DNA of 39,972 nt from an uncultured Gimesia sp. (GCF_937919775.1 NZ_CALFPF010000428.1:1-39972); one strand, 5' to 3'. Positions 1-9,726 are shown, counted from the first letter of the stretch. Numbers and translations: made by a program. Notes: generated by a model from the letters alone, not told the origin.

Positions 1-1089
1 ATTTTTACGATTGCCAACCGGGATGAAATGACCAGTTCCTGGAAATCCATCTTAGGCACGGACATTCTGGCAACATATTCCTATGGAGAAAACGGCCTGA
101 TCTGTATCACATCGGATGGAGATGTTTTCCGAGTGCGTAACACCGACTTTGATCCCGATGCTTCAAGTTTTAAAGAAAAAACCATCACCCAGCTCAAACT
201 TCCCGAAGGGCTTACTGAACCGCTTAAGACAACACAACTGTCTGATGGAAAAATTGCCGTCTACTGCGGCTCCCCTGAACCTACGCTCTGGGTACTCAAT
301 TCCTTTGGACAACTGGAACAAACCATCGAATTGAAAACACCGCTGGAGGCGATGCCTGTGCTGCTTGGTGACGGAATTGCACTCCCCTTTCAGAAAAAAA
401 TCTCGATGTTTCGCAAAGGGTACGGGCTCAACACAGTCCAGGATTTTGTCCTGCCGGACCAGAACGCTACGGACGTGAAATGGAAACAACTGATTGCAAC
501 CGCGAAAGATCAATGCATCGCGCTCACGTCCAGCGGCCAGATCATCTCGCTGCAATATCGGACGACTCCCGTACGCCACCTTGCCGTTTTATCCATCACC
601 GACAATAAACAACCCATCGACTTTAAAGCAGGTATCGGCAAGGACATCCTGGCAGTCACCGATGCATCCGGACAACTGCAACTGCTCGATGCCAAAACGG
701 CGCAGCAGAAAGCAAAACTGCAGTTACCCTCTCCCGCAACGAATGATCTCTGGATCTCAGCAGGGCTGCTGTTTGTGGAATCGAAACAGAACCTAAGCTG
801 TTTCAATATCGCGAGCGGCCTGCAAAAAGTCTGGGACTTAAAATTGCCGGAGACATCCCTCGCCGGCCCTCCTGCCATCATTGAAAAACAACTGCTGATC
901 TCTCTCCAAAACGGTACCTTGATGACACTCGACGCGAGTACGGGAAAAATCCAGACAGAGATCAAGGCTCCTCTGCCCGCCAGCGGTTCCATTGTGGATC
1001 TGGAAAAATTCATGGTCGTACCAACAGTGGATGGAAGCCTCTATCGGATTGATCAGGTCCTGCAGCAGAAAGGACAGGCTTCACTATGA
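1..1089 (+). CDS. PQQ/WD40-like beta-propeller protein (5' end outside window)
   Basis: The frame is open from base 1 and the first in-window ATG (base 28) has no obvious ribosome site, so this is most likely the C-terminal part of a longer gene. The sequence shows repeated short strands of the type 'G-x-L-x-x-L-D-A-x-T-G/A-x' (LQLLDAKTA, LMTLDASTGKI, GSLYRID), which is the pattern of PQQ-like/WD40-like beta-propeller blades, as in BamB-type proteins. No catalytic residues are visible, so a scaffold or binding role is inferred. Its stop overlaps the start of the next gene in an ATGA, which implies translational coupling with the solute-binding-like protein. No N-terminal signal can be judged because the start is missing. 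Confidence 0.8.
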   Translation: MFTIANRDEMTSSWKSILGTDILATYSYGENGLICITSDGDVFRVRNTDFDPDASSFKEKTITQLKLPEGLTEPLKTTQLSDGKIAVYCGSPEPTLWVLNSFGQLEQTIELKTPLEAMPVLLGDGIALPFQKKISMFRKGYGLNTVQDFVLPDQNATDVKWKQLIATAKDQCIALTSSGQIISLQYRTTPVRHLAVLSITDNKQPIDFKAGIGKDILAVTDASGQLQLLDAKTAQQKAKLQLPSPATNDLWISAGLLFVESKQNLSCFNIASGLQKVWDLKLPETSLAGPPAIIEKQLLISLQNGTLMTLDASTGKIQTEIKAPLPASGSIVDLEKFMVVPTVDGSLYRIDQVLQQKGQASL

Positions 1090-3629
1090 TGATTCCCATC
1101 AGAAAAACCGGCGTCTGTCTCATTAGCCTGACACTGATTCTGTTTGCATTCGGGCTCACAACCGTTTCCGCTCAAAAAGAAACCAAGCCTGACAAAAAAA
1201 CCGCAAACTCTGCGTCTACCAAAAAAGAGACTCCGGAATCGGGAAGTACAGAAGATGAGAAAGAACCCCTGCTACCAAAAATTGAGGAAATGCAGGTTCC
1301 TTCGGTCGAAGATCTCCTGAAAAAACCACCGGTCGACTGGATCGTTCTGGAAAATGATTATGTGCTGGTCGTGGAACCAATCTACCCGCGTCCTGATACG
1401 CTGGGACAACTCGACGCGGCATTAAAAGAAAGTTACAACTGGCCCAAACCCAAAAGCAAAGAAGAAATTGATGAACAACGCAAAATGCGGGCCGCACTCA
1501 ATTTCATCCAGTTGACGCTCGTCGATGAAAAAGAAAACCCCGAGTATCAAATTCAGAGAAAAAGTGTCAAGCAGGTCGTTCATCACGAAGACCAGATCCT
1601 CAAACGCATCGATGAACTCCTGAAGGAGAATCAATTACGTACGGCGTTTGAAATGCTGCTGGTTCTCGATCGCAAACATCGCGACTGGCCTGGTTTTGAT
1701 CAGAGACAGCAGCAATTATTGTTTCTGGAAGCGATCGACAAGCAAAAGTCAGAACAATATGTGAACGCACTCGCGTTCATTGAAGATTTACACAGCCGTT
1801 CTCCGGAATTCCCGGGATTGAGTAAACTCGCCGGCGAAATCATTGATACGATGATCACCCAGTCTGTGAAGGAAGGATATTATCGAAAAGGGCACTTCTA
1901 TTTGAAACGGCTGTCGACAATGTTTCCCAGACAACAGACCGTTTCGAAATGGAAAGAATCGTTTCTGAACCAGTCCGATGCCATCCTGAATAAAGCAGCT
2001 CAGGAAGCAAAACAGAATCAGTTCCAGCAAGCCATTGCTTCGGTCATGGAGGCATCAACGGTCTGGCCGGCGAACCCCAGGCTCCGCGAAGCGCTGTTGC
2101 AATATCATAACCGTTACCCCGTCATAAATGTCGGCGTCATGGAGACGGCTCTGGATCCGAGCCCTTATTTCCTGGAACGGAACTCAACCCGTCGCCATCA
2201 GAAATTAACGCAGATCCCCCTGTTTGAAGTCAGCCGGGTCGATCAAACGCCGCAATATCAAAGCCGCTTTTTTGAGCAGTGGGAACCGACCGACCTGGGA
2301 CGCCGTGCCGATTTTATTTTGCGACAATCGTATGCCACCTGGGAATCTCATCCGGTCTTAATGGCTGCTGATATCGCGCAATTTCTTAAAAATAAAATCA
2401 CGCCGGGAAACAGTGAGTATGACGAACGATTCGACAGTTTCGTCCGCTCGGTAACATCCACAGATCCGTTCACATTCAGCATCTATTTTGATCGGGTTCC
2501 CTTGCGTACAGAATGGCTATTGGCAACCCCGATTAACGCACCACCACTTTGGAATCATGTCGCAAATCACTCCGAAAATACAACCAGCCCACAAAAACCG
2601 GAGATTCTCGTTTCCAATCGGTTCATCGTAGATCAACATCTTCCGAATCAGGTCAGTTATGTTCGCGCCGTCCCGGAACCGACTGGTTTACGGGAATATA
2701 ATGTTGCCCAGATCAATGAGATTCAATACCCCACTTTCGAGAAATCATTTCAGGCTTTATTGCTGGGTGAAGTCGCGGTGCTTCCTTTTCTGCCAGCCAA
2801 ACTGGTCTCTTTTTTTCAGCAACAGGATGAATTCAACGTCGTACAAAGCGCGATTCCCCTGTCGCATGTGCTGCAGTTTAATCCAGAAAGTAACCCTCTG
2901 AAAATCATTGAACTGCGCAGAGCCCTTGCTTATGCCATTGATCGACAGAAAATCCTGACCGAATCCCTGCTGCACGAATCCAAACTCCTAAACGGTCGCC
3001 TGATCACAGCCCCCTATTACACCGGGCTGCAGGCTTACAATCAACAGGTTCCGCAGCGCCAGTACAATTATCCCCTGGCCGTAGCATTAGCTGTGGCATC
3101 TCAGAAAAAACTGGGGGGAACGTTCCCGCCTCTGCATATGCTCTGTGATCCGAACCCGGAAGCGCAGGCAGCCGCTCAGGAGATGATCAAGGCCTGGGCG
3201 CGAATTGGCATCAACGTCACGCTGATTCCGAACACCGCCATTGAAGCTGAAAAGCAGAATTTGAAATGGGACATTGTCTATCGCACTGTCGCCATGACCG
3301 AGCCGGTGATGGAGCTCTGGCCATTTCTAACCGTCGGTAAAGGGGCACAAATCGAATCGCTGGAAATATTCCCTGACTGGATGAGGCAGAAATTAATCGA
3401 ACTGGACGAAGCAACTGACTGGGATTCCGCCACTGCACTCCTGAAAAAACTGCATCAGCAATTATATTCGACGGCTCACATTATTCCTTTGTGGGAAATC
3501 GATCAGTTTCACGTGTTTCGCACGAACATCAAGGGGTATGCTGATCGCCCCTTAAACTTCTACGACAATGTGGAGCAATGGATCACCACACCCGTTTATC
3601 CGAAAGTGGAAACGTTCACGCAAAAATAA
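1086..3629 (+). CDS. Extracytoplasmic solute-binding protein (SBP_bac_5/OppA-like) with long N-terminal helical region
   Basis: 847 aa. It starts with a Sec signal (residues about 8-30, hydrophobic LISLTLILFAFGLTTV, then SAQ), followed by a Lys/Glu/Thr-rich linker. Residues about 150-330 are helical and TPR-like (LLKENQLRTAFEMLLVLDRK, KGHFYLKRLSTMFP). The second half, about 370-840, resembles family 5 peptide/nickel solute-binding proteins: ELRRALAYAIDRQKIL is the usual lobe-2 helix, and the end 'IIPLWEIDQFHVFRTNIKGY' matches the family's C-terminal region. At 847 aa it is much longer than the usual 500-600 aa because of the N-terminal helical block. No permease or ATPase gene is adjacent, so transport is not established. 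It overlaps the upstream propeller gene by 4 bases. The family call is good; the ligand is unknown. Confidence 0.8.
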   Translation: MMIPIRKTGVCLISLTLILFAFGLTTVSAQKETKPDKKTANSASTKKETPESGSTEDEKEPLLPKIEEMQVPSVEDLLKKPPVDWIVLENDYVLVVEPIYPRPDTLGQLDAALKESYNWPKPKSKEEIDEQRKMRAALNFIQLTLVDEKENPEYQIQRKSVKQVVHHEDQILKRIDELLKENQLRTAFEMLLVLDRKHRDWPGFDQRQQQLLFLEAIDKQKSEQYVNALAFIEDLHSRSPEFPGLSKLAGEIIDTMITQSVKEGYYRKGHFYLKRLSTMFPRQQTVSKWKESFLNQSDAILNKAAQEAKQNQFQQAIASVMEASTVWPANPRLREALLQYHNRYPVINVGVMETALDPSPYFLERNSTRRHQKLTQIPLFEVSRVDQTPQYQSRFFEQWEPTDLGRRADFILRQSYATWESHPVLMAADIAQFLKNKITPGNSEYDERFDSFVRSVTSTDPFTFSIYFDRVPLRTEWLLATPINAPPLWNHVANHSENTTSPQKPEILVSNRFIVDQHLPNQVSYVRAVPEPTGLREYNVAQINEIQYPTFEKSFQALLLGEVAVLPFLPAKLVSFFQQQDEFNVVQSAIPLSHVLQFNPESNPLKIIELRRALAYAIDRQKILTESLLHESKLLNGRLITAPYYTGLQAYNQQVPQRQYNYPLAVALAVASQKKLGGTFPPLHMLCDPNPEAQAAAQEMIKAWARIGINVTLIPNTAIEAEKQNLKWDIVYRTVAMTEPVMELWPFLTVGKGAQIESLEIFPDWMRQKLIELDEATDWDSATALLKKLHQQLYSTAHIIPLWEIDQFHVFRTNIKGYADRPLNFYDNVEQWITTPVYPKVETFTQK

Positions 3630-3678
3630 GACGGTATAAATTGAAGTGGTAAACTGGAAATTTCATTTTGGTAAAATA

Positions 3679-5289
3679 ATGTTTTCTTGCGATTGTTCAA
3701 AAACCTGGCAATTCCTCATTCTGTTCTCAGGACTGTTCCTGCTTTCGGAGTCCGTCTCTGTTGCGCAAACAGAAACGGCGTCCGTACAATCGCTTGAGCC
3801 ACAACATATCAGCCTGCAACCATACCGGATCAGAGTCGACATCGCTTATGCCCCTGACGCACGACTGAATCCCGTAAACCGCCTGCAGATTCAACAGCAA
3901 CTGCAGCAGATCATCGAACGTTCCGTAGGAGAAAAATGGGTTCTGTCCGAAGAAATGAAAAAGAAAACCGGTTCCGCTAACGCCATTGGTATCTATGAGA
4001 ACGACTGGCTGCCACTCTCCTCAAGCGAGGGGTTACAACGCCTGCAGCCTGATGAAGTCGTGAAACGCTATCCCAGTCAGCCATTTGACAAGTTATTCCT
4101 CATCTCCATCGAAGCAGAGGGAATTGGATATCTGGTTTCCGGACGAGAGTTTGATTATCTCTCACAACAGCTCAGCCCTCTGTTAACGCATCACACATTC
4201 GAAAAGTCTTTTCTGAGCGAAACCGTTTTTCATTCCATGCGCGACTTATTTTCGTCTGTCCTCACGGTTGAAACAGTCAACGATGATCAGGTCACTGTCA
4301 GCGAACAGGCCAGCCAGTATTTAACGCCTGACCCGACGATTGGAACCCTGGAGAAAAACTTTTATTTCGTGCCGTTCTTCCGCTATTTAAATCGCGATCG
4401 GCAAGTCAAAAACATTCAGTTCATCCCCTGGACCTACCTGATTCTGGAAGACATCAATCGCAAATATGCAACCTGTTCCATTTCTTCAGGGCTGCGTGGC
4501 ATACTCGGCGGTAGTCGACGCAGAGTGGAAACGCTCGCCCTGCATGTCAAACCGAAGTACACACAAACCAACCTGACACTGATCCCACGGGGAACTTCAA
4601 CTCAAACCTCTGCAGGCATGAAAGTCGAGTTGTCACCACTCGACCCCCAGGAAGTCAGACAACGGCAGCTCGCAGACGAAAAGCAAAAAAAACAGACAAA
4701 TTCCCCTCCGCCAGACTCAGAAGATTACATGTCGGGTGAATACTTAACAAACCGCAGCGGGGCAATCACACTCGCAGCCGACCCGGAACATCCGTTAGTC
4801 TGGCTTTATGTTCGCAGCGGTAAAGCGCTGGTTGCGAACGTGCCTTACATCCCGGGTATCGACCGCGAAATCACCATTCAGATTCCCGATGATCGAATTC
4901 GCTTGAATGTCGAAGGAGAATTAGCGGTGTTAAACGGCGAACTGATCGAGGCCGTCGCATCGCTTTCCATGAAGATGGCACGGATCCGTAAATGGGCAAA
5001 AAATAATGAATGGCCGAAAGTGGATGAAGGAATCAGGGAACTGGAAAGTGGCATTTCACCAAAACAAATCTTTCAGGATAAGCTGAATGTCATTCAGGTG
5101 ACGGCTGTCGAAGAGGCACAAAGCCAGAAGAACAAAGCCGCGCAATCGCGTATTACCGGCCTCTGTCGGGAAACAGCTGGACGCATCGAGCGTTTCCTGG
5201 ACCCGGCGGGAATCATTGATCTCAAAGCAGAAATCCAGGACTTGAAGCAACTGCAAAAACAAGATCCAGACCGTCGTTCACCGAAATGA
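3679..5289 (+). CDS. Secreted protein of unknown function, cotranscribed with propeller and solute-binding genes
   Basis: I do not recognise this family. The longest frame starts at GTG 3646 (547 aa). I prefer the ATG at 3679 (536 aa) because it puts a compact Sec signal at the N terminus (LILFSGLFLLSESVSVAQ, cut near AQ-TE). Neither start has a clear Shine-Dalgarno. The mature protein is soluble. The first 300 residues have alternating strands and helices, then comes a charged linker (about 345-365, KQKKQTNSPPPDSED), a beta-rich segment (about 370-425) and a C-terminal helical, possibly coiled-coil region (about 425-535, rich in Lys, Glu and Gln). It begins about 50 bases after the solute-binding-like gene on the same strand and ends directly against the MOSC gene, so it is probably part of the same transcript. 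Its role is probably linked to its two upstream partners. Confidence 0.7.
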   Translation: MFSCDCSKTWQFLILFSGLFLLSESVSVAQTETASVQSLEPQHISLQPYRIRVDIAYAPDARLNPVNRLQIQQQLQQIIERSVGEKWVLSEEMKKKTGSANAIGIYENDWLPLSSSEGLQRLQPDEVVKRYPSQPFDKLFLISIEAEGIGYLVSGREFDYLSQQLSPLLTHHTFEKSFLSETVFHSMRDLFSSVLTVETVNDDQVTVSEQASQYLTPDPTIGTLEKNFYFVPFFRYLNRDRQVKNIQFIPWTYLILEDINRKYATCSISSGLRGILGGSRRRVETLALHVKPKYTQTNLTLIPRGTSTQTSAGMKVELSPLDPQEVRQRQLADEKQKKQTNSPPPDSEDYMSGEYLTNRSGAITLAADPEHPLVWLYVRSGKALVANVPYIPGIDREITIQIPDDRIRLNVEGELAVLNGELIEAVASLSMKMARIRKWAKNNEWPKVDEGIRELESGISPKQIFQDKLNVIQVTAVEEAQSQKNKAAQSRITGLCRETAGRIERFLDPAGIIDLKAEIQDLKQLQKQDPDRRSPK

Positions 5290-6099
5290 ATGCAGAAAGA
5301 CGACCCCATGTGGACTCTCACCAGGATTGCCCTTTTTCCTGTCAAATCACTTGACCCTGTCTTCGTCGATCAGGCAGAGGTACTTCCGGGAGGCGCCCTC
5401 TCAGGAGATCGCCAGTTTGCTTTGTTCGATCAGACGAATCATGTGATCAACGCAAAAAAGTATCCGGAGATTCACAAAATCCGTGCCGTCTATGATCTGG
5501 CACATCGAACAGTGACACTCTCCACCCCCGAGACATCTTCAGAAACGAATCGATTTCATCTGATTGAACAAACAGCGGAACTGGAAACCTGGTTCAGCGA
5601 TTATTTCAATCAACCGGCCAGTTTAAAAGAAAATATTGAAACAGGCTTTCCGGATGATCTGGCAGCATCAGGACCGACGATCATCAGCACTCAGACCTAC
5701 GAAGAACTTTCACGCTGGTTCCCGGAGATCTCCGTCGATGAACTCAGGCTCCGCTTCCGCGCCAATCTGGAATTGGCAGGTGATCTGCCTTTTTGTGAAG
5801 ATCGTCTCTATTCAGCCACAGAGCCACCTGTTTTATTTCAGATCGGCTCGGTGATTTTTGCAGGCTCGAATCCCTGCAAACGCTGCGTTGTACCTTCCCG
5901 ATCGCCCTTCACGGGAGACACGAATCCGGAGTTTATGAAAACATTCATTCAAGAACGGAAAGCCACATTTCCGGAATGGGCGCCAGTCGCTTTATTTCAA
6001 AATATGTATCGCCTCGCCGTGAATACCAGGCTCCATCAACTGACCGACAGCCACTCTCCACAGCTCCGGATCGGCGATCCCGTCAGCATCCTGGCGTGA
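5290..6099 (+). CDS. MOSC domain-containing protein (YcbX-like)
   Basis: 269 aa, cytoplasmic. The N-terminal 100 or so residues form the MOSC_N beta-barrel (LTRIALFPVKSLDPVFVDQA, then GDRQFALFD), and the C-terminal MOSC domain contains the conserved Cys segment 'NPCKRCVVPSRSPFTGDTNP' around residues 195-215. In characterised MOSC proteins (YcbX, mARC) the conserved Cys ligates molybdenum cofactor and the protein reduces N-hydroxylated compounds with a redox partner. There is no C-terminal 2Fe-2S ferredoxin domain here, so it would need a separate electron donor. The ATG at 5290 follows the previous stop with no gap; the second ATG (5308, MWTLTR) is an equally plausible start because homologues usually begin close to this strand. 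Family call strong, substrate unknown. Confidence 0.88.
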   Translation: MQKDDPMWTLTRIALFPVKSLDPVFVDQAEVLPGGALSGDRQFALFDQTNHVINAKKYPEIHKIRAVYDLAHRTVTLSTPETSSETNRFHLIEQTAELETWFSDYFNQPASLKENIETGFPDDLAASGPTIISTQTYEELSRWFPEISVDELRLRFRANLELAGDLPFCEDRLYSATEPPVLFQIGSVIFAGSNPCKRCVVPSRSPFTGDTNPEFMKTFIQERKATFPEWAPVALFQNMYRLAVNTRLHQLTDSHSPQLRIGDPVSILA

Positions 6100-6225
6100 G
6101 AAGTGGAAACGGGTGCTTCGCCAATCTGCTCAAAACCGGGCAGGAATAAATCTTACAACCGCTACAATTGCTTCTTTATGATAATCGGTTATCAGAATAC
6201 CAGTCTTTTTCTTCAGATCAAAGCA

Positions 6226-6268
6226 GACACCCCGAAAACAGTAGGCTAAGTTTCAGGTGTCGCTTTTT
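6226..6268 (+). terminator. Probable intrinsic terminator after the MOSC gene
   Basis: GACACC (6226) pairs with GGTGTC (6256), with extra internal GAAA/TTTC pairing, followed by GC and five T. It lies between the 5' cluster and csrA and probably ends the upstream transcript. The stem is imperfect, so confidence is moderate. Confidence 0.5.
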
Positions 6269-6347
6269 CAAAACATGATGTTTTTCATAATCCGAAAAAG
6301 CCAGTAACAAAGATGTTCCCCAAAAATCTTATTCGCAGGGAATCGCG

Positions 6348-6545
6348 ATGCTAGTACTTAGCCGAAAAAAAGACGAAAAAATTATCATTGGAGATTCGAT
6401 CACATTGATGGTGATCGAAATAAAGAACGATAAAGTACGCCTCGGAATTGAAGCTCCGAAAGACGTGACTGTGCATCGTGAAGAAGTGTATGCTGCCATC
6501 AAAGAACAGAATGCGCAAAACAACACGAACTGCGAAACACCTTAA
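6348..6545 (+). CDS. csrA: Carbon storage regulator CsrA
   Basis: 65 aa. The start MLVLSRKKDEKIIIGD and the following I-x-V-I-E-I-K-x-D-K-V-R-L-G-I-E-A-P segment are diagnostic of CsrA, and the conserved 'HREEVY' motif follows (residues about 44-49). CsrA is a dimeric RNA-binding protein that binds GGA motifs in mRNA leaders and controls translation and stability. L4 and R44-type RNA-contact residues of the family are kept by position. The C terminus (AQNNTNCETP) is short and polar. An AGGGAA element lies about 6 bases before the ATG. It is monocistronic: a terminator-like hairpin precedes it and the next gene is on the other strand. No FliW gene is seen in this window. Identification is very secure. 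Confidence 0.97.
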   Translation: MLVLSRKKDEKIIIGDSITLMVIEIKNDKVRLGIEAPKDVTVHREEVYAAIKEQNAQNNTNCETP

Positions 6546-6587
6546 GTCTCGTTTTGTCTACTCCAGTCGTTTCTCGCGATTCAGCGA

Positions 6588-7484
6588 TCAGCTGTCTTGC
6601 GCCTGTGCCCACATCTGATCGAACAATTTTCGCTGTTCTGCCAGAGCAGCAACTGTATCCTGATTGGGCAGCTTCCCTTCTTCAAGCATGAGCCACCCGG
6701 TATAATTCGCACCGGCCATCAGCTCAAAGAATCGCTTATGGGGATAGGGATCATTAATCAGATCGTGAATATGAGTTGTGGCACCCAGGCGGTCTTTGAC
6801 CAGCGCAAAATTGTAATCGAGCCCCTTCCCTTCGAGATCCTGTTTGTTGCAGTTCCAGCAGATCGCAACATTCGGATGATCGGCCACGTCTAATATCTTG
6901 CGAATCGTCGGAAGATGCGCACATTTTCCGTGGACTTCCAGACGAATCTGCTGTCCCCAGTCGGCTCCATATTTCCCAACCGCATTCAGCGAACGCCCAA
7001 TCTGCTCGATCGTCTCTTCTTCCGAAACCCCTTTATGGAAGGAATCCGGTTTGACTTTGACTCCGCTGCCCCCCACATCATGACTGAGTTTGATAAAGTC
7101 TTGAGTGTCGGCAATCGCTTTCTTCAAAACAGCAGCATCGGGATTATCATAACGTTCATTACTGCCAATCCCTACCAGCGTAACAGGACTGTCAGCAAAT
7201 TGTTTCGCCACTTCGTCGCGCTGTGTTTTGCTGAGAGTTGATTCCACTCCGTGTGCGTGGGTTGTTCGTAGTTCCACCCCCAGGACATTGGCTGTTTTGC
7301 AGTTTTTCAACAAGGTCGGCAGATCCCAGTCCTTGGCCCACTGATAAGTCACCAGGCCATATTGAGCCTTGGGAGCCGGCTTTTTGTCGGCTGCGAACAG
7401 GGAACCAGACAGACCACCGCCCAAAGTCAAAGCACCACCCAGAGCGGAAGTTTTCAAAAAATCGCGGCGTGAGTAGAATACCAT
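6588..7484 (-). CDS. Tat-exported sugar phosphate isomerase/epimerase-like TIM-barrel protein
   Basis: 298 aa. The N terminus has a twin-arginine signal (YSRRDFLKTSALGG) and a hydrophobic stretch ending LFAADKK. The mature part is a xylose-isomerase-like TIM barrel (AP_endonuc_2 superfamily): 'GLVTYQW', 'VLGVELRTTHAHGVE', 'IRLEVHGKCAHL', 'VAICWNCNK' and 'GWLMLEEGK' correspond to successive strands with candidate metal ligands (Glu, His, Asn, Glu). Planctomycetes have many exported paralogues, often near sugar dehydrogenases and DUF1080 proteins, suggesting a role in periplasmic sugar conversion, but the substrate cannot be told here. It stands alone, convergent with csrA and divergent from htpG. 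Confidence 0.88.
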   Translation of the reverse strand: MVFYSRRDFLKTSALGGALTLGGGLSGSLFAADKKPAPKAQYGLVTYQWAKDWDLPTLLKNCKTANVLGVELRTTHAHGVESTLSKTQRDEVAKQFADSPVTLVGIGSNERYDNPDAAVLKKAIADTQDFIKLSHDVGGSGVKVKPDSFHKGVSEEETIEQIGRSLNAVGKYGADWGQQIRLEVHGKCAHLPTIRKILDVADHPNVAICWNCNKQDLEGKGLDYNFALVKDRLGATTHIHDLINDPYPHKRFFELMAGANYTGWLMLEEGKLPNQDTVAALAEQRKLFDQMWAQAQDS

Positions 7485-7815
7485 AGAAATGATCCCCGTA
7501 TTATCTCTGTTTTAGGTAGGTGGACTGTACTTAATCATGCAGGAATAAACGTAACCAAGCCGGGAAGAAGAAATTGATGCCAGCGGTGCCACGCCTGATT
7601 AGTCTTATTATTACAGTCTCGACCAGCAGATTACAAATGTCTTTTGCACGATTTTCTCACAAGTGTCTGCAAGCAGAAGGATCAGGCAACTTTACAACAA
7701 AAGCCATACCATTTATAAACAGTCCAGCGGTAGTCTTGTAATCAGGTCAACTCCTCTGCTAAGAGGAAATCACCAGTTCACGTTAATTTTCTTTAAAACG
7801 ATTCCGAGTAAGACC
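7485..7815. other. Intergenic region between divergent isomerase-like gene and htpG
   Basis: 331 bases with no credible gene. The ORF track extends htpG to 7663, but that extension has no homology-like character. A short hairpin (TCCTCT-gcta-AGAGGA, 7752-7767) lies in the htpG leader about 50 bases before its ATG. No CIRCE element (TTAGCACTC-N9-GAGTGCTAA) is present. No promoter was convincing by eye. Confidence 0.6.
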
Positions 7816-9726
7816 ATGAATGAAAAAACTACATCCGAAAAATTCACATTTCAGGCTGAAATCAAAAAACTTTTGGATTTGCTCTCGCACTCCCTCTATC
7901 AAAATCGCGAAATTGCCATTCGAGAGCTGATCTCGAATGCCTCTGACGCATTAGATAAAATTCGATTTCTCTCTCTGACGGATGACGCCGTCAAAAATGA
8001 CTCTGCTCTCGAAATACGTCTCGAGCCCGATACAGAGAACCATATCCTCGCCATCTCCGATAATGGCGTCGGTATGACGCATGCCGAGTTGATCGAAAAC
8101 ATAGGCACCATTGCCCATAGCGGTTCGCTCGACTTTTTGAAAAATGCAGCCGGTGATAAAAAAGAGGAAGTCTCGCTGATCGGCAAGTTCGGCGTCGGCT
8201 TTTATTCCGCTTTCATGCTGGCTGACAAAGTCGAAGTCTTGACGCGCAGCTATCAGGAAGAGACCGGCTGGAAATGGGAATCCGACGGAACCGGCTCCTT
8301 TACGATTGAACCACAAGAAGACCTGGAACGAGGAACCTCAATTCGTCTGCACCTGCGAAAAGACCTCGACGAATTTACAAACGACACCCGACTGAAATTC
8401 ATCCTCAAAAAATATTCCACGTTCGTCCCCTATCCCATTAAACTAGGCGATGAACTCGTGAACGATCAGCCGCCCATCTGGCTGGAACCGAAAACGCAAC
8501 TCACACAGGAACAATACGACGGCTTTTATCAGTACCTGGCGCATAACGGCGAAGACCAGGCACGCTGGCATCTGCACTTGAGCAGTGATTCTCCATTCCA
8601 GTTTCACAGCATCTTATACTGCCCGCAAACCAATCTCGAACTGATGGGTTTCGGGCGCACGGAACATGGCATCAGCCTCTGTGCCAAACGCATCCTGGTT
8701 CAAAACGATAACCGGGATTTACTGCCCGAATATTTACGATTCATTTATGGCCTCGTCGATTCGGCAGACCTGCCTCTGAATATTTCCCGGGAGTCGCTGC
8801 AGGACAATACGATCTTTCGCAAGATTCAAAAAGTATTAACCAAACGTGTACTCTCGCATCTGGCATCCATCGCTAAAGATGATGAAGAAAAGTATCTGGA
8901 ATTCTATCGTCAGTTCGGCAGCAGTCTGCGGGAAGGGATCGGCACCGATTTTGAAAACCGCAACACCATCGCCAAACTTCTGCGTTTTCCGTCCTCGAAA
9001 GGGACTTCAGACAACGAACTGGTTTCGCTGGAAACCTACCTCGAACGGGCCGACGAAAGTCAGAAACAGATTTATTATCTGGGCGGCTATGATTTCAATA
9101 CGATTGCCAAAAATCCGAACCTCGAAATCTTCCGTAAAAAAGGGATCGAAGTTTTTTATCTGGCGGATCCGATGGATGAGATCGTTCTCTCCAATCTCGG
9201 CAAATTTGAAGACCACGATATTATTTCCATCGATTCTTCCGACGTAAAACTTCCCGGCAAAACGGAATCAGACACAGAGTCGGAAGAGAAATCGGAAACC
9301 AAAGAAGAAGAGAAAGCAGCGGTCACCCCCGAGTTCGAAAAAGTGCTTTCGCTGATCGAGGAAGAACTCAAAGACGAGATTGAATCGGTCAAAAAGTCGG
9401 ACCGCCTGACGGACAGCCCCTGTTGTCTGGTGATGCCGGAAGGCGCCATCAGTTCTCAACTGCAAAAAGTATTGAGTATGAACAACAAGGATTTCCCAAT
9501 GACAAAACGCATTCTGGAAATCAATCCCGATGCCGAGTTGATCAAACGGCTCTGCACACTCTCGTCCAATACCGACCAGCATGCTTTCATCAAACAATGC
9601 GGCCGCCAGCTCTTCTGGAACGCAGCGATGATGACGGGCATTGCCACCAACCCGGACCAGATCACGGCCAATATCCAAAATATGATGGAAGAACTGGCTC
9701 AAAAGCGTTCCCCCATTATCACGTAA
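7816..9726 (+). CDS. htpG: Molecular chaperone HtpG (Hsp90)
   Basis: 636 aa from ATG 7816, close to the 624 aa of E. coli HtpG. The ORF track's 687-aa start at 7663 adds residues absent from the family, while the chosen start gives MNEKTTSEKFTFQAEIKKLL, which aligns with the normal HtpG start. The N-terminal GHKL ATPase motifs are intact: 'RELISNASDALDKIR' (about 36-50, with the ATP/Mg Asn), 'ISDNGVGMT' and 'GKFGVGFYSAFM'. The middle domain 'LPLNISRESLQ' carries the catalytic-loop Arg region. Residues about 485-510 form an acidic, low-complexity linker (TESDTESEEKSETKEEE), and the C-terminal dimerisation domain follows. It acts in cytosolic protein folding under stress. It is alone on its strand, with only a weak Shine-Dalgarno. 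Identification is secure. Confidence 0.97.
   Translation: MNEKTTSEKFTFQAEIKKLLDLLSHSLYQNREIAIRELISNASDALDKIRFLSLTDDAVKNDSALEIRLEPDTENHILAISDNGVGMTHAELIENIGTIAHSGSLDFLKNAAGDKKEEVSLIGKFGVGFYSAFMLADKVEVLTRSYQEETGWKWESDGTGSFTIEPQEDLERGTSIRLHLRKDLDEFTNDTRLKFILKKYSTFVPYPIKLGDELVNDQPPIWLEPKTQLTQEQYDGFYQYLAHNGEDQARWHLHLSSDSPFQFHSILYCPQTNLELMGFGRTEHGISLCAKRILVQNDNRDLLPEYLRFIYGLVDSADLPLNISRESLQDNTIFRKIQKVLTKRVLSHLASIAKDDEEKYLEFYRQFGSSLREGIGTDFENRNTIAKLLRFPSSKGTSDNELVSLETYLERADESQKQIYYLGGYDFNTIAKNPNLEIFRKKGIEVFYLADPMDEIVLSNLGKFEDHDIISIDSSDVKLPGKTESDTESEEKSETKEEEKAAVTPEFEKVLSLIEEELKDEIESVKKSDRLTDSPCCLVMPEGAISSQLQKVLSMNNKDFPMTKRILEINPDAELIKRLCTLSSNTDQHAFIKQCGRQLFWNAAMMTGIATNPDQITANIQNMMEELAQKRSPIIT

Noticed and set aside
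7663-7815. N-terminal 51-residue extension of HtpG
   Set aside because: HtpG normally starts at the MNEKTTSEKF-type sequence; the extension has no homology-like pattern and would be atypical for the family.
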